Shown: in pieces, positions 1-9,648 of the stretch
Position numbering within the stretch: position 1 is the first letter of the stretch
Layout: each line of letters begins with the position of its first letter
Source of the DNA: Polyodon spathula
Lineage: Eukaryota > Chordata > Actinopteri > Acipenseriformes > Polyodontidae
NCBI RefSeq assembly: GCF_017654505.1
Contig: NC_054534.1
Location: forward strand, 47,643,288 to 47,707,287
DNA: 64,000 nucleotides
Direction of reading: 5' to 3'
Notes under the pieces: model-generated
The model's database searches: none
Told to the model about the DNA's origin: nothing
Seen by the model: only the letters and a program-made list of their open reading frames with translations
Program-made: the position numbers and the translations under genes

Positions 1-524
1 GCAGGACGGTCAATCCTGGGAAGATTCACTACTGTTCCATACTTTCTCCATTTGGACAACATGACTCAGACTGTGGTTTGGTGGAGCCCAGAGCCTTAGC
101 CTTTCCAGACTGATGGACATAAATAACTTTTTTCCCCCAAAGGTCTTCAGGAATTTCTTTTGATAGTGGCATGATTTGCTTCTAGAACCTGTGGCCTGAC
201 AACTTCACTCTGATAGTAAGGGCCAAAGTTAGTCAGATTTATATTGGGCAGGGCTGGCCCAAATCAGGCCTGATTTTGTTAACCAAAGTATTCAAACAGC
301 TGACACTAATTATTCCTTTAAATTGGGTTGAGTTAACTAGGGCGGCAATAACTTTTTCACATCGTGTTTGATTACCTTGCACACCAAACAAATGAAACAT
401 TTTCTCTCTCAGACTCCCTCTATATACTAGTGCAGCCCTCAAAAAGATCTGACAAAATTCTATACGAAAAATGTGCAAACATGGAGAAAATCAGACAGGG
501 GGCAAATAGTTTTTCATGGCATTG
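1..524 (-). mobile_element. Tc1-like transposon, 5' part, cut by window edge
   Basis: The terminal inverted repeat lies at about 480-524, with the flanking TA at 525-526. It matches the end of the complete element at 54832-56407 (both contain a tttgccccctgtct block), so the two are the same subfamily. Reading leftward on the minus strand there is an untranslated leader, then a start codon at 172-170, then the N-terminal helix-turn-helix part of the transposase up to the window edge. The catalytic part lies outside the window. The copy looks decayed. Subfamily identity is seen directly; function is inferred from the Tc1 family. Confidence 0.8.
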
Positions 525-526
525 TA

Positions 527-1406
527 CTTTTTAAAATTTCCCATTGAACATTGTCGTTATAGTAAATGTTTCACTAAGTTATGCATTGCTGCCCTCACAT
601 TAAGTGGCACTCCACAGCCTGTGTGTACAGTATATGTTTAAATATTCATTCACCTTACTGACTGCCACGTTATTTATTTATTTTTTTGTTTACTGACCAG
701 TAAAATTGTACGCTCTGGTCCGTTTGGTATACGTTCTGGGAGCTGTAGTTCACACTGGACAGTGTTTATGTGATTGCATTGTTACAGGCACCCCAGAACT
801 ACATATGCCAGAGTGGCCTGATGTGCAGGGTTGGGATTCCTTGCTAAGAGGATTTAACAAAGTCCCGGATGCTATGTGGTTGTCTTTTTATTATTAACTC
901 AGATTTCATATTTTTTCACCAAACCTTCGAAAGGCCCTACCTCAGCACAGACATGTACCTTACACGGTGCAGAAATTCAGTACTGTGTAACCTGTACATG
1001 AGAACAAAAAAAAACATGTTAAGCAGAGGGGGGAAAAAGGGAACTTTTACTAAAAAAAAAAGGGTATCCAGATCTCTTTAACCGCGCAAGGTGGTATAAA
1101 CTCCCCACACTTTCACAACATTGCAAGTCAATGAAACATGCAAATCTGTGGTCAATTCTGACAACCCACGCCAAAGTTATTAAAACCACGCCACTTAATT
1201 TAGCCTCCCCACTTAACGTCAGTAGCCACTACTGATGTGTACTGTATAGTATTTACATATGAATCATACACGTAAAACATTAATATGTGATTTATGTAGA
1301 CTTTTTTAATCATTACCAGAGAAAGATCCGGATACCCAGGTATTTTTCATAGAGGGTACCTGGTTCGGGATTTTCTACCTCTAGTGTGTGTGATGTGTGT
1401 GTCATA
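527..1406. other. Unassigned sequence, no gene seen
   Basis: AT-rich DNA with short open frames only. None has a recognisable domain or splice context. I see no clear repeat ends here. Confidence 0.5.
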
Positions 1407-1408
1407 TA

Positions 1409-2395
1409 CAGTGGTTTGCAGAAGTATTCAATCCCTACCAATAATGTCACATTTTGTTGAATTACAAATAATGTATGCATTTTTTCAAACAAACTTTTTT
1501 ATTATTCAAAGCTGTAGTGGTTAAACTGAACACTGTTATATGAGGAGGAGGTTAAATGTCAGTGAAACTTGCAAAGAAAATATACACAATGAAATTTACA
1601 GGCTGCATAAGTATTCAGCCCCTTAAGTCAGTACTTTAGAAGCACCTTTTGCAGCAATTACTGCTATGAGTCTTTTTGGATAGGTCTTTACTAGCTTTGC
1701 ACAGCAGGATAGTGACATTTTTGCCCATTCTTAACAGGAAAATTGCTCCGGTTGTGGTAAGTTTGTTGGGGATTGTCGATGGACTGCAATCTTCAGGTCT
1801 TGCCATAAATTTTCGATTGAATTCAAGTCAGGACTTTGACTGGGCCACTCATGAACATTAATTCTCTTCTTGTTCAACCACTCCAGTGTGGCTTTGGCTT
1901 TGTTCTTCCAATCACTGTCCTGCTGAAATGTGAATTTGCTCCCCAGCGTCAGTCTTGGCTGATTCAAACAGGTTTTCCTCAAGGACTCGTCTGTACTTTG
2001 CACCGTCCATTCTCCTCTTTATCCTGTCGAGCTTCCCTGTCCCTGCTGAAGAGAAGCATCCCCATAACATGATGCTTCCATCACCATTCTTGACAGGGAT
2101 GGTGTTGAATTGGTGATGTGCAATGTTAGGCTTGTTCCAGACGTAAAAAGTTAAATATTAAATATGTTAATGTATGGGTTACAATTACTACATACCAAAT
2201 TTATGCAACTGAGATTAATCTGTTTTTCTCTGTAAATCTTACTTATTTATATTCTATATGCATTACTTTATCAATGTGGAGTAGTTTGTGTAGATTCTAC
2301 ATGTAAAGTTTAATTTGAAAGCATCATGGAGTGTGCTCAGGTGCCAACAAAATGTGAAAACTTTGCAGGGGGGTGGATACTTCTGCAAACCACTG
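1409..2395 (-). mobile_element. Internally deleted Tc1-like transposon
   Basis: The ends are inverted repeats: cagtggtttgcagaagtatt on the left and its near complement at 2373-2395 on the right. A TA sits at both flanks (1407-1408 and 2396-2397), the standard Tc1 target duplication. The element is 987 bp against about 1.6 kb for a full copy. It keeps only the C-terminal part of the transposase on the minus strand (about 1660-2003), including [15 protein letters not shown] and the IENLW glutamate. The N-terminal DNA-binding part and the first catalytic aspartate are gone, so it cannot move itself. Confidence 0.85.
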
Positions 2396-2405
2396 TATAT
2401 GTATG

Positions 2406-2408
<3 letters not shown>

Positions 2409-2500
<92 letters not shown>

Positions 2501-2509
2501 ATATATATA
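2409..2509. repeat. (TA)n/(TG)n microsatellite
   Basis: About 80 bp of alternating TA followed by a short TG run. It starts a few bases after the TA target site of the adjoining Tc1 copy. The open frames through it, rich in Ile and Tyr, are artefacts of the repeat. Confidence 0.97.
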
Positions 2510-3920
2510 GAGTCACACACACAAGGGCGGATTAACGCATGGGCATGCGGGGCCCGTACCCAGGGGCCCCCAGTAAAACTCACTGTAATCGGTGGATCAA
2601 AATATAGCACAAATTTAGCAGTAAATAAATGTTCTTTAATATAATAATGGATGAATACAATGTCCAGGTGTGTAAGTACATCAGAAATTTGTCGTTGAAC
2701 GATCTCTCCACTGTCAAATCAAATACAGCACTATGTCTGTTTTCCACAAACTCCACACACGCGTGCATCAGGCCTCTGATATGCAAATAAGTGATGTGTG
2801 ATTGGTCAGATGTTAAGTGTGTACATATTGTTGTGAACGGCTACCTGTCTGAACTCGCTAAACAATAGTTACTAAGTTTCTTTAGTTTTGAAAAAATATT
2901 TGGCTTGAGTGCATGGAGTCATGGATGTAACTATTTAGTGTGAATATAAACTGTTGGGATTTATTAAATATCTGAAGCAGTAGCTCTGCTAATCCAGTAT
3001 TTAAAGAACATTGTATTATTCACTAGTTTACACACGAAACACATCCGTGAAACATAGGTAACTATAGTTAATTTTTCAACTAACTACACGTTTTGTTTAG
3101 TTTTTTTATTCGTTTCACAGGTCCTGTATTATATTGTGCTATGTACATGCATCTTATTTTATCACTTTTTTTTCCTTTTGAACAACTTTATGCTGCAGCA
3201 GGTCGAGTGTTTTCTGGTAAAGAGGTGTCCCAGTGTTCTTTGTGCCCCATGGCCCCAACAAGTCTACACATATATATACACACAAACACACACAGTAGAT
3301 GCCGCTTATTAACAACCTCTCGGTTCCCAGCAAAAAGTTGCCAATAAGCAAAAAACTGTGTGTTTATATGGAACAATATATACTGTTGTTGTACAAATGT
3401 GGCACTGAAATGCATATGTTTTAAATGTTAGTGTTAAAAATTAACATGAGAAACACCAAATACCCAAACATAGAACTTTTTACTTCACACGTGTGTAAAA
3501 CAAAAAAAGGTGTAGGCTATACAAATGGTACTACAATTGTCCTTGCAATGAGTAAAGCAAACATAAAAATGTGTGTCGTACTTACAATCAATTCTAAAAG
3601 AACACAATTTTCAAATAAGAAATTGTACAACGTTGTCTGCTTTTTACAATGTACCACCTCCCGCTGTAAATCCATCTCAATTTTGCATGCAGCTTCATGG
3701 CCAGTTTCAAAGCCACGATTCTGCCTCAGTCTGCCAGAAATGCAGAAATATAGAAGTACTTAAGTCAGTGTGTTATAAAAGCTGCATGACGTATGAGCAT
3801 TAATCATGCAAGTGCGCTCTCTAGCAACTAGTAATAAAGTAATATCAGAAGAATTCCATTAACATTAAAGTCCATGAGATGGGATTGGTTCCTGGAAAAT
3901 GTTGTTAATAACTGAAAATT
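2510..3920. other. Unassigned sequence; possible decayed DNA-transposon ends
   Basis: No gene is recognised. A GC-rich patch at 2524-2572 (gcatgggcatgcggggcccg) stands out from its AT-rich surroundings and resembles the style of hAT ends, but I could not find a partner. A second weak pair is cagtagatgccgcttatt at 3293 and an inverted ttattaacaac block ending at 3914; it has no TA flanks and may be chance. Confidence 0.35.
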
Positions 3921-3975
3921 CACGGGGCGGAGCTGTGGCCCCTGATAGTGTTTATTGACAGAGTTAGTAAACATA

Positions 3976-4800
3976 TACACATGGAGAGAGGGGCTCCGCC
4001 TCTTCAAGGCCCATCATTTCGATCGATAAACAGGAGGGGGGCCACCGTCTTTGAGGTGACACGACATACGAGAGGGACGCCGTCTCTGAGGTTACCCGAC
4101 ATACGAAGAGGCTCGCGAACCGGAAAGAAAAACATGAATTTAGTATTGGTAACACAAAAGAGGTTCCGGCTCTTCCTGACCCAACATATACAGTAGGGGG
4201 GTTCCGTCGCTGAGGAGACCCGACAAACAGGAGGGGGGCCACCGTCTTTGAGGTGACACGACATACGAGAGGGACGCCGTCTCTGAGGTTACCCGACATA
4301 CGAAGAGGCTCGCGAACCGGAAAGAAAAACATGAATTTAGTATTGGTAACACAAAAGAGGTTCCGGCTCTTCCTGACCCAGCATATACAGTAAGGGGGTT
4401 CCGTCGCTGAGGAGACCTGACAAACAGGAGGGGTGCCACTGTCTTTGAGGTGACCCGACATACCAAGAGGGGCACCGTCTCTGAGGTTACCCGACATACG
4501 AAGAGGCTCGCGAACCGGAAAGAAAAACATGAATTTAGTATTGGTAACACAAAAGAGGTTCCGGCTCTTCCTGACCCAGCATATACAGTAGGGGGGTTCC
4601 GTCGCTGAGGAGACCCGACAAACAGGAGGGGCACCGTCTCTGAGGTTACCCGACATACGAAGAGGCTCTCGAACTGGAAAGAAAACATAAAGTTAGTATT
4701 TGTTAAAACATATAATGCGTGGTGTTCCGCCTCTTCAAAGCCCAACATAATAGAAGGGGGGTTCCGTCGCTGAGGAGACCCGACAAACACGAGGGATGCC
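3976..4800 (-). repeat. Two-level tandem array at the Ngaro 3' end
   Basis: A block beginning aacatgaatttagtattgg recurs at 4131, 4328 and 4526, giving periods of 197 and 198 bp. A diverged, shortened unit begins near 4684. Within each unit are about 40-bp sub-repeats built on the pattern ccgtc-tgagg-ac-cgaca-ac. Two outer blocks (about 3976-4023 and 4706-4757) share ccgcctcttcaa and flank the regular units. Because of the periodicity long open frames run through on the minus strand; I regard them as non-coding. The position just after the recombinase gene suggests a role as the element's 3' split repeat. Confidence 0.85.
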
Positions 4801-5185
4801 ACCGCTTGGGGACCCTCACATAGAGGCATCAGACCTGAAAGAAGAATCCCAAAAGAAACATACATGCAGATGGAAGGGATGGGCCGGGGGTCCCCTCTGA
4901 CTCATGGAGAACCCTCCTCTATGAGGTAAATGAAGCGGAGCTTAACAAAGGGTTGGAGAAAGTGGAATCACTAACCCCCCAAAAGATGGACCCCCAGCTC
5001 CCCGCTGACGCAACGTGAAGAAAAAAGAGAGAACCGCCAATGCATAAGAAAGAAGAAAAGAGAAAACATTTAGACGAAAGAAAACAAACACTTAACGTGA
5101 CAAAGGGGTTAGTAGACTGTACCCTAATGACTATGTGAAGACCCTCTGCACAGTGGAAAGAAAAAAACCCTTTTAATTTTATTTC
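4801..5185 (-). other. Non-coding spacer between recombinase and array
   Basis: Purine-rich on the + strand with no supported open frame. It separates the recombinase stop codon from the 3' repeat array of the Ngaro element. Confidence 0.6.
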
Positions 5186-6163
5186 TTAGGGGGAAATCTT
5201 TGGTGGCTCAGGCAGAAAGGTCTTCCCCACTCCGGACATACTAGCAATGGACTGATGTGCGGAAAATATTTCAGATGATGAAGAACGAATATAAATTTCA
5301 GCTGCTGATGAAGTCCAGCGCCCCATATTTTTAATTAAATGCTGGTTAATGTTGGCTTTTGCAGCTGAAGTAGCTGCCCCTATTCTAAATGAATGAGGAG
5401 TGTAGAATTGCGAAGGAAGACCTGCTCTGGACACCACAGTGGAAAGGTGTGATGAAAACCAATGCCTTGATACAATGGACCGGCTTGAATTGATAAACAA
5501 AGGGTCGGAGGATGAAATGGCCTTGCGTTCTGCAATGTACTTCAACATGGAAGTGAAGGGACACAGAGGAGAGTTGATCTTAGAGAGCTGAATACATTGA
5601 CCTTGCCGCAGTTGACCTGTTTTTGAAATGCGGAGAAATAAGATGAAATGAGAATCTGGAACGAGCTTGAGGTCACTGCAGCAGATACCGAGGGTAGGAA
5701 AGCTGGCAATGGAAGGAACTGTATATTCAGAACATCTCAAAAACCCCAAAAATGCAGATAGACTTATGACTTCCATAGTTAAATCATCAAATGGAGAAAA
5801 ACAGCCATGGCGCAAAATTGAAATCAAGTTACTGAGAATGTCTATAGAAATAGGCAGGCGAGCAGAAGAAGGAGCCGGAGAGCACTTAGAAATTCCTCGT
5901 AAAAGGAGACGAACCACTGGAATTGATAATAGAGTTGGGGAATTGATGGACATCAAGCGAAATTGATGCTAAATTCCTGACACACATAGTCTGATTGTAG
6001 CTGGTGCCAGATGTAGAGAGTCCTTTGCATGCACTATGAACGCAATGATCCAGTCCTGGTTGAATGGAGTAGGATTAATCCTGCTTTGTAAACAAAAAGT
6101 TACATAACATGCCCAACCTGTAGAGTACGAGGATCTGGTAGATGGGGCAAGTGCTGATGCCAT
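5186..6163 (-). pseudogene. Tyrosine recombinase of Ngaro element, one in-frame stop
   Basis: This would integrate the element's circular or linear cDNA by strand exchange, without the target duplication a DDE integrase makes. Two open segments (6163-5969 and 5956-5186) lie in the same frame and are separated only by a TAG at 5971-5969. The N-terminal segment is the core-binding domain. The C-terminal segment has the full catalytic set: an arginine in FLGFLRCSEY, the HxxR box in PHSFRIGAA, a tryptophan in GRWTSS and the nucleophile tyrosine in IYIR. The length of about 325 residues is normal for the family. It lies downstream of RNase H in a different frame, as is common in these elements. 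Confidence 0.85.
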
Positions 6164-6204
6164 GTAATCTTGAGCTGAATTAAGAAGTTTATTAATAGTT
6201 GGAT

Positions 6205-6600
6205 TTAGTTGAAAATCAGCTGATTGAACTGTGGCGTTGCTGCTGGATATTGCAGAGCTGTGGGCAGCAAACTGTGGAATTTGGAAATTAGCCGTCGCAG
6301 CAATTGCATGATAAGAGGGGAAGAGGAATGTCGTTTATTTATAATATGCACTGTAGTTGAATTATCACAGTAAAATAGTATTGATTTCTTAGACCACAGA
6401 TGACCCCATTGCTGGGCAGCTGCTACTATTGGGTATATCTCTAGCAGAGCTGTGGATTTTAGATGAGGAGATATGTTTTCGATTTCCTCAGGCCATGTAC
6501 TGCAAAACCATTGATTGTTAAATAGACCTCCGAATCCCAGAGATGAGGCATCAGTAAATAAAGCCATATCATGTGGAGCTGAAATGAAATCATCATAAAA
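6205..6600 (-). pseudogene. RNase H domain of Ngaro element
   Basis: This domain would degrade the RNA strand of the RNA-DNA hybrid during reverse transcription. Catalytic residues visible in order are the aspartate in LFTDASS, the glutamate in ALLEIYPI and the aspartate in YCDNSTTV. The frame differs by one base from the upstream reverse transcriptase, and RNase H-frame homology continues upstream of the first methionine (6567) to about 6600, so the two were once a single RT-RNase H protein. A one-base loss in a T-run near 6597-6604 on the minus strand is the simplest cause. Confidence 0.8.
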
Positions 6601-7474
6601 CAGAGAGACTGTTCCAGTGCTGAATAAGCGCAGACCACATTTTAATGTCTTTCCTAGCTTCTGAGGAGATATTTATATAGGAGTCCAGACTTTTTGCTGT
6701 TGATGCCAGCGCTAGCAGTCGAGATATAAACGTCCTCCCCTGTGGAGTGATACGTATTGCAAAGTTAAAGTAACCCAGCAATGAAAGCAGTGCCCGTTTT
6801 TTAATTGTTTTACTGATCTGAAAATCCTCAATGAGCAAACGAATATGGTTAAGTTTAGACTCATGCAGGCTGGCTTCAAACTTTTCTGTATCTAGAATGA
6901 TTCCAAGGAATTCCAAAGAATGAAGGGGACTGATTGATTTCTCTTCTGAAAGCGGAACGCCAACTTCAGAAAATAAGCTTTTAAGATTGGAAATCACTTC
7001 TGCTGGTGCATTTGAAGGAGGAGAAATTACTAAAAAATCGTCCAGCAAGTGGAGCAAGAATAGGACATGATAGACATTAAGAAGAATCCAGCATAGTGCT
7101 TCCGACAGGGTATCAAATATCTTCGGGCTGCTGCGGCAGCTGAAAGTCAATTGGGTGGCAAAATAAAACTTCCCATCCCAGCATATACCAAACAGGTGAC
7201 GGAGAGACGGTTGGATTGGCATTACTTTAAATGCGTCTGATATATCTGCTTTTGCTAACCAGGAACCATGACCTGCTAATTTAATTGAATGTATGGCGTC
7301 TGCAATAGTGATGGAATGCAGGGAAAATTGATCTTGGGGAATTAGTGAGTTAATGCTGCTGGTGCTTGACCCCCGTGGTGCTGATAAATCAATAATGAGA
7401 CGCTTTTTTCCTGACATTTTCCCCGTGGCAATGCCGATAGGATTAATTCTATTTACTGGAAAAGGAAGAGCAAA
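6593..7474 (-). pseudogene. Reverse transcriptase of Ngaro element
   Basis: This is the RNA-dependent DNA polymerase of the element. The methionine at 7417 is internal: the open frame and family-like sequence (NPIG followed by a KRLIIDL block) continue to about 7474, where a stop occurs. Palm motif A is KADISDAF, with the first catalytic aspartate. Motif B is the SCRSSPKIF region. Motif C is LLDDF, with the paired aspartates. A thumb region with LEFLGIILDTEKF follows. The frame ends early at 6593, in what should be the connection to RNase H. Apart from that frameshift the polymerase looks intact. Confidence 0.85.
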
Positions 7475-7662
7475 ATGGACCGACTATAAATACTATTATA
7501 ATTTCTTTTTCGATGAGAGATTGCACTAATTGTGGTTCTTGAGTCGGTTTTAATCAGTCGATCAGGTAATTAATTAAATTACTGTCTTGATGATTCTGTA
7601 ATTTACTTGATAATCCTATCCTATTGATAAATAGGAGTAAAGACTGTCAGCATCGGGAAAAG
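7475..7662 (-). other. Gag-RT junction of Ngaro element
   Basis: About 190 bp between the Gag stop and the reverse-transcriptase frame. In related elements these frames overlap or lie close, so the start of the RT frame may have been lost here. I see no separate gene. Confidence 0.5.
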
Positions 7663-8667
7663 TCACTTGCGTTTTAAAGGGGAGATTGTATTAGCGTGAG
7701 CGTCTCCGCAATTGCTGCACATGTGGATAAGATTGCATTGCCTATTCGAACAAAATCTAATACTGCTCCCGTATTTGTCTTTCCTTGTGGATTGATCGAG
7801 GGGAGCTGAAGAATGTATAGGATTAGGTACTGAAGATCTGTATGAATTAGCGGTGAAACCAGGTGCTTTAGAAGTTGATGCAATTGCAGCTTTAGGGCAG
7901 AGGGATGTTGAAGTGCAGACCCCACATGCGTTAGCTCTTAGACCACCAAAAATTCTGTTAAATAGATCTGGGTCAGGTTGTGCCCAATTGATGATGTGAT
8001 TATCTGCTGCCAATATCGCTGCTGTTTTTGCAGAGAATGCTTTATGATACTGAAAAAACATAGTCCCTCCGTATCTGTCAGATAGCTCCACGATGTTGTA
8101 TTCGTAGGAGTCCAATTCAGCTCTGCGGTTAGGATATACCGAGCATAACAAATCTCTGAATATGGAGAAAACAAGGACAAAATCCCCTAATATAAGATTT
8201 TTAAGCAGTCTGGGATCTCTGGATTTTAGACTTACTGCCAAATCTCCGCAATCCACTACTCTATGGTCCAAGAATTCCGAAGTCGTCATTAATAGTGAAA
8301 CAAGAATAATGTCCTTACCTTCGAGAATGTTACGTCTGATTTGTGGAGATATAGTGTGACGTCTAGCTGCAGTTGGAGAGGAGGATCCGTATGTAGATGC
8401 AGTAGCGAGGTTGTATATTGGAGGATCTGCTTCACTGGCTGAAATTAGGGCTGGAGTTGTAGGTGGCGCTGCAGTATTTGATGCTGGAATTAATGACAGC
8501 GCTGTAGATTGTTTTCCCTGTTCCATATTAGACACCCTTTTATCTAGATCCAGGACAGCTAGGTAGAGGTGACTAATGTTTAAATATGGTAGATTTAATT
8601 GATGACAGAAGATGATAGGTTGTTGGTGCCTAGCTCCGCCCCCTGAACCCCACTTATAGGTTAACAT
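7663..8667 (-). CDS. Gag-like protein (ORF1) of Ngaro element
   Basis: A 334-residue open frame, uninterrupted, lying first in the element. It is presumed to bind and package the element RNA. The N-terminal third is low-complexity and rich in Ser, Thr and Ala. A central conserved-looking block follows (HTISPQIRRNILEGKDI, about residue 105, through an acidic and aromatic region to about 235). The C-terminus has a cysteine/histidine cluster (FCSNRQCN, HMCSNCGDAH) consistent with a zinc-binding RNA-contact motif, then a basic tail. The start codon is uncertain; a downstream methionine near residue 48 (NMEQGKQS) is an alternative. Assignment rests on position, size and the Cys/His cluster, not on a database match. 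Confidence 0.7.
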   Translation of the reverse strand: MLTYKWGSGGGARHQQPIIFCHQLNLPYLNISHLYLAVLDLDKRVSNMEQGKQSTALSLIPASNTAAPPTTPALISASEADPPIYNLATASTYGSSSPTAARRHTISPQIRRNILEGKDIILVSLLMTTSEFLDHRVVDCGDLAVSLKSRDPRLLKNLILGDFVLVFSIFRDLLCSVYPNRRAELDSYEYNIVELSDRYGGTMFFQYHKAFSAKTAAILAADNHIINWAQPDPDLFNRIFGGLRANACGVCTSTSLCPKAAIASTSKAPGFTANSYRSSVPNPIHSSAPLDQSTRKDKYGSSIRFCSNRQCNLIHMCSNCGDAHANTISPLKRK

Positions 8668-8690
8668 TTGTCTTTATCAGGGTTGCTAAT

Positions 8691-9099
8691 TTTTATAAAA
8701 TATTAATTATCCAAACTTACTGGGACTGATACTAGTTTGCGTAATTGATTTTTATGGATAATCAAACAGGTATTCAAACAATTACTGTACCTTTAATAAA
8801 GTATGGAATAAAGTTAACATACACAAGTACCTACTGATGATATATAGCTAGTAACCTATTCTATCACATTACAGACAAAATTACAAAGCTTTACAAATCA
8901 TTAAATTAAAGCAATTCAGTAAAACTTTATCACCTACAGTTAAGGAAATTAAATACTGTAATTAAAAACGTACCATATACCAAACTCTGAAAATCAAAGA
9001 ATACAATACAGTACAACTTTGACACAGTACAAAACGTTAGGAATCAATAAACTTCATAATTCAGTAAAATATTTCTGTACTTTGATAGTTGACTCTGCT
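8691..9099. other. AT-rich sequence upstream of Ngaro, no gene
   Basis: Contains no supported coding sequence. The 5' terminal repeat of the Ngaro element would be expected here, but I see no match to the 3' array. Confidence 0.5.
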
Positions 9100-9575
9100 G
9101 TGTGTGTGTGTAGTAAACGATCCTCACACTCTCACAGTTCGTTGCCCCTTTCAGACAGACCCAGGACACAGAAATGGATTTTTACGGCGCTCGCGCGCAC
9201 TTTTAATAAACACCAATCAAATAAACAAAAACACAAACAAAACCTAACTCCGTTTTGGAGCTCTGACTATACACCACCAGGTGCCTGACTAACACGCAGG
9301 ACGGCTAAGCCGTTTACCTGCTACACAAACAAAACACACAACAAAAGGTTTTCCCACAATACCTTTTTTCTTTGAAACGACTAATCACACACACAGTCGG
9401 GCTCTTCACTCAGCAGCCCTGAACAGTCTGGCTGTATCCTTTAAATACCCTGCACCTGGCTCCAATTTACAATTGGCACCAGGGGCAGGGGATTACTAAA
9501 CAATAAAACAATTAAGACACATTGCATTCTCACATGTTTTAGCAGGGAAGGATTTTTAACCCCCTCCCTGCTATC
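9100..9575 (-). repeat. LTR-like interspersed repeat with terminal hairpin
   Basis: GC-richer than its surroundings. On the minus strand it opens with an agcaggga...tccctgct hairpin (complement at about 9540-9575), runs through mixed sequence, and carries a poly(A)-signal-like attaaa near gtgtttattaaaagtgcg (about 9200). No protein is encoded. The layout recalls a solo LTR or non-autonomous element in fish genomes; the class is not certain. The same style of terminal hairpin occurs in the palindrome at 30474-30704. Confidence 0.45.
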
Positions 9576-9576
9576 T

Positions 9577-9582
<6 letters not shown>

Positions 9583-9645
<63 letters not shown>
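9583..9645. repeat. (TA)n microsatellite
   Basis: Uninterrupted alternating TA ending directly against the left inverted repeat of the following Tc1-type element. Confidence 0.97.

Positions 9646-9648
<3 letters not shown>

Larger units (their letters stand above)
3924..8690 (-). mobile_element. Ngaro-type tyrosine-recombinase retrotransposon, nearly complete
   Basis: Reading on the minus strand the order is Gag-like protein (8667-7663), reverse transcriptase (about 7474-6593), RNase H (about 6600-6205), tyrosine recombinase (6163-5186), a non-coding spacer, then a tandem-repeat array (about 4800-3976). This order and the recombinase in place of a DDE integrase define the DIRS/Ngaro order of retrotransposons. 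The RNase H and recombinase sequence style fits Ngaro better than DIRS1. Ngaro elements end in split direct repeats; the array may be an amplified form of that end. I could not find the matching 5' repeat copy to the right of 8667. Boundaries are approximate. Lesions visible are one frameshift and one in-frame stop. Confidence 0.85.

Noticed and set aside
706..1081. Two overlapping + strand open frames
   Set aside because: Short, no domain, no splice-site context, and an ordinary chance length for this DNA.
2263..2644. Long open frames on both strands through the TA/TG repeat
   Set aside because: They are made of Ile/Tyr and Cys/Val repeats dictated by the microsatellite.
3976..4800. CRISPR array
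   Set aside because: Repeats are long, imperfect and lack unique spacers; the genome is vertebrate.
3964..4865. Minus-strand open frames of 230 and 241 codons
   Set aside because: They run through the two-level tandem array, repeat with its period and occur in several frames, so they are a by-product of the repeat.
5667..5966. 99-codon + strand open frame inside the recombinase gene
   Set aside because: It is the complement of a clear catalytic domain on the minus strand.
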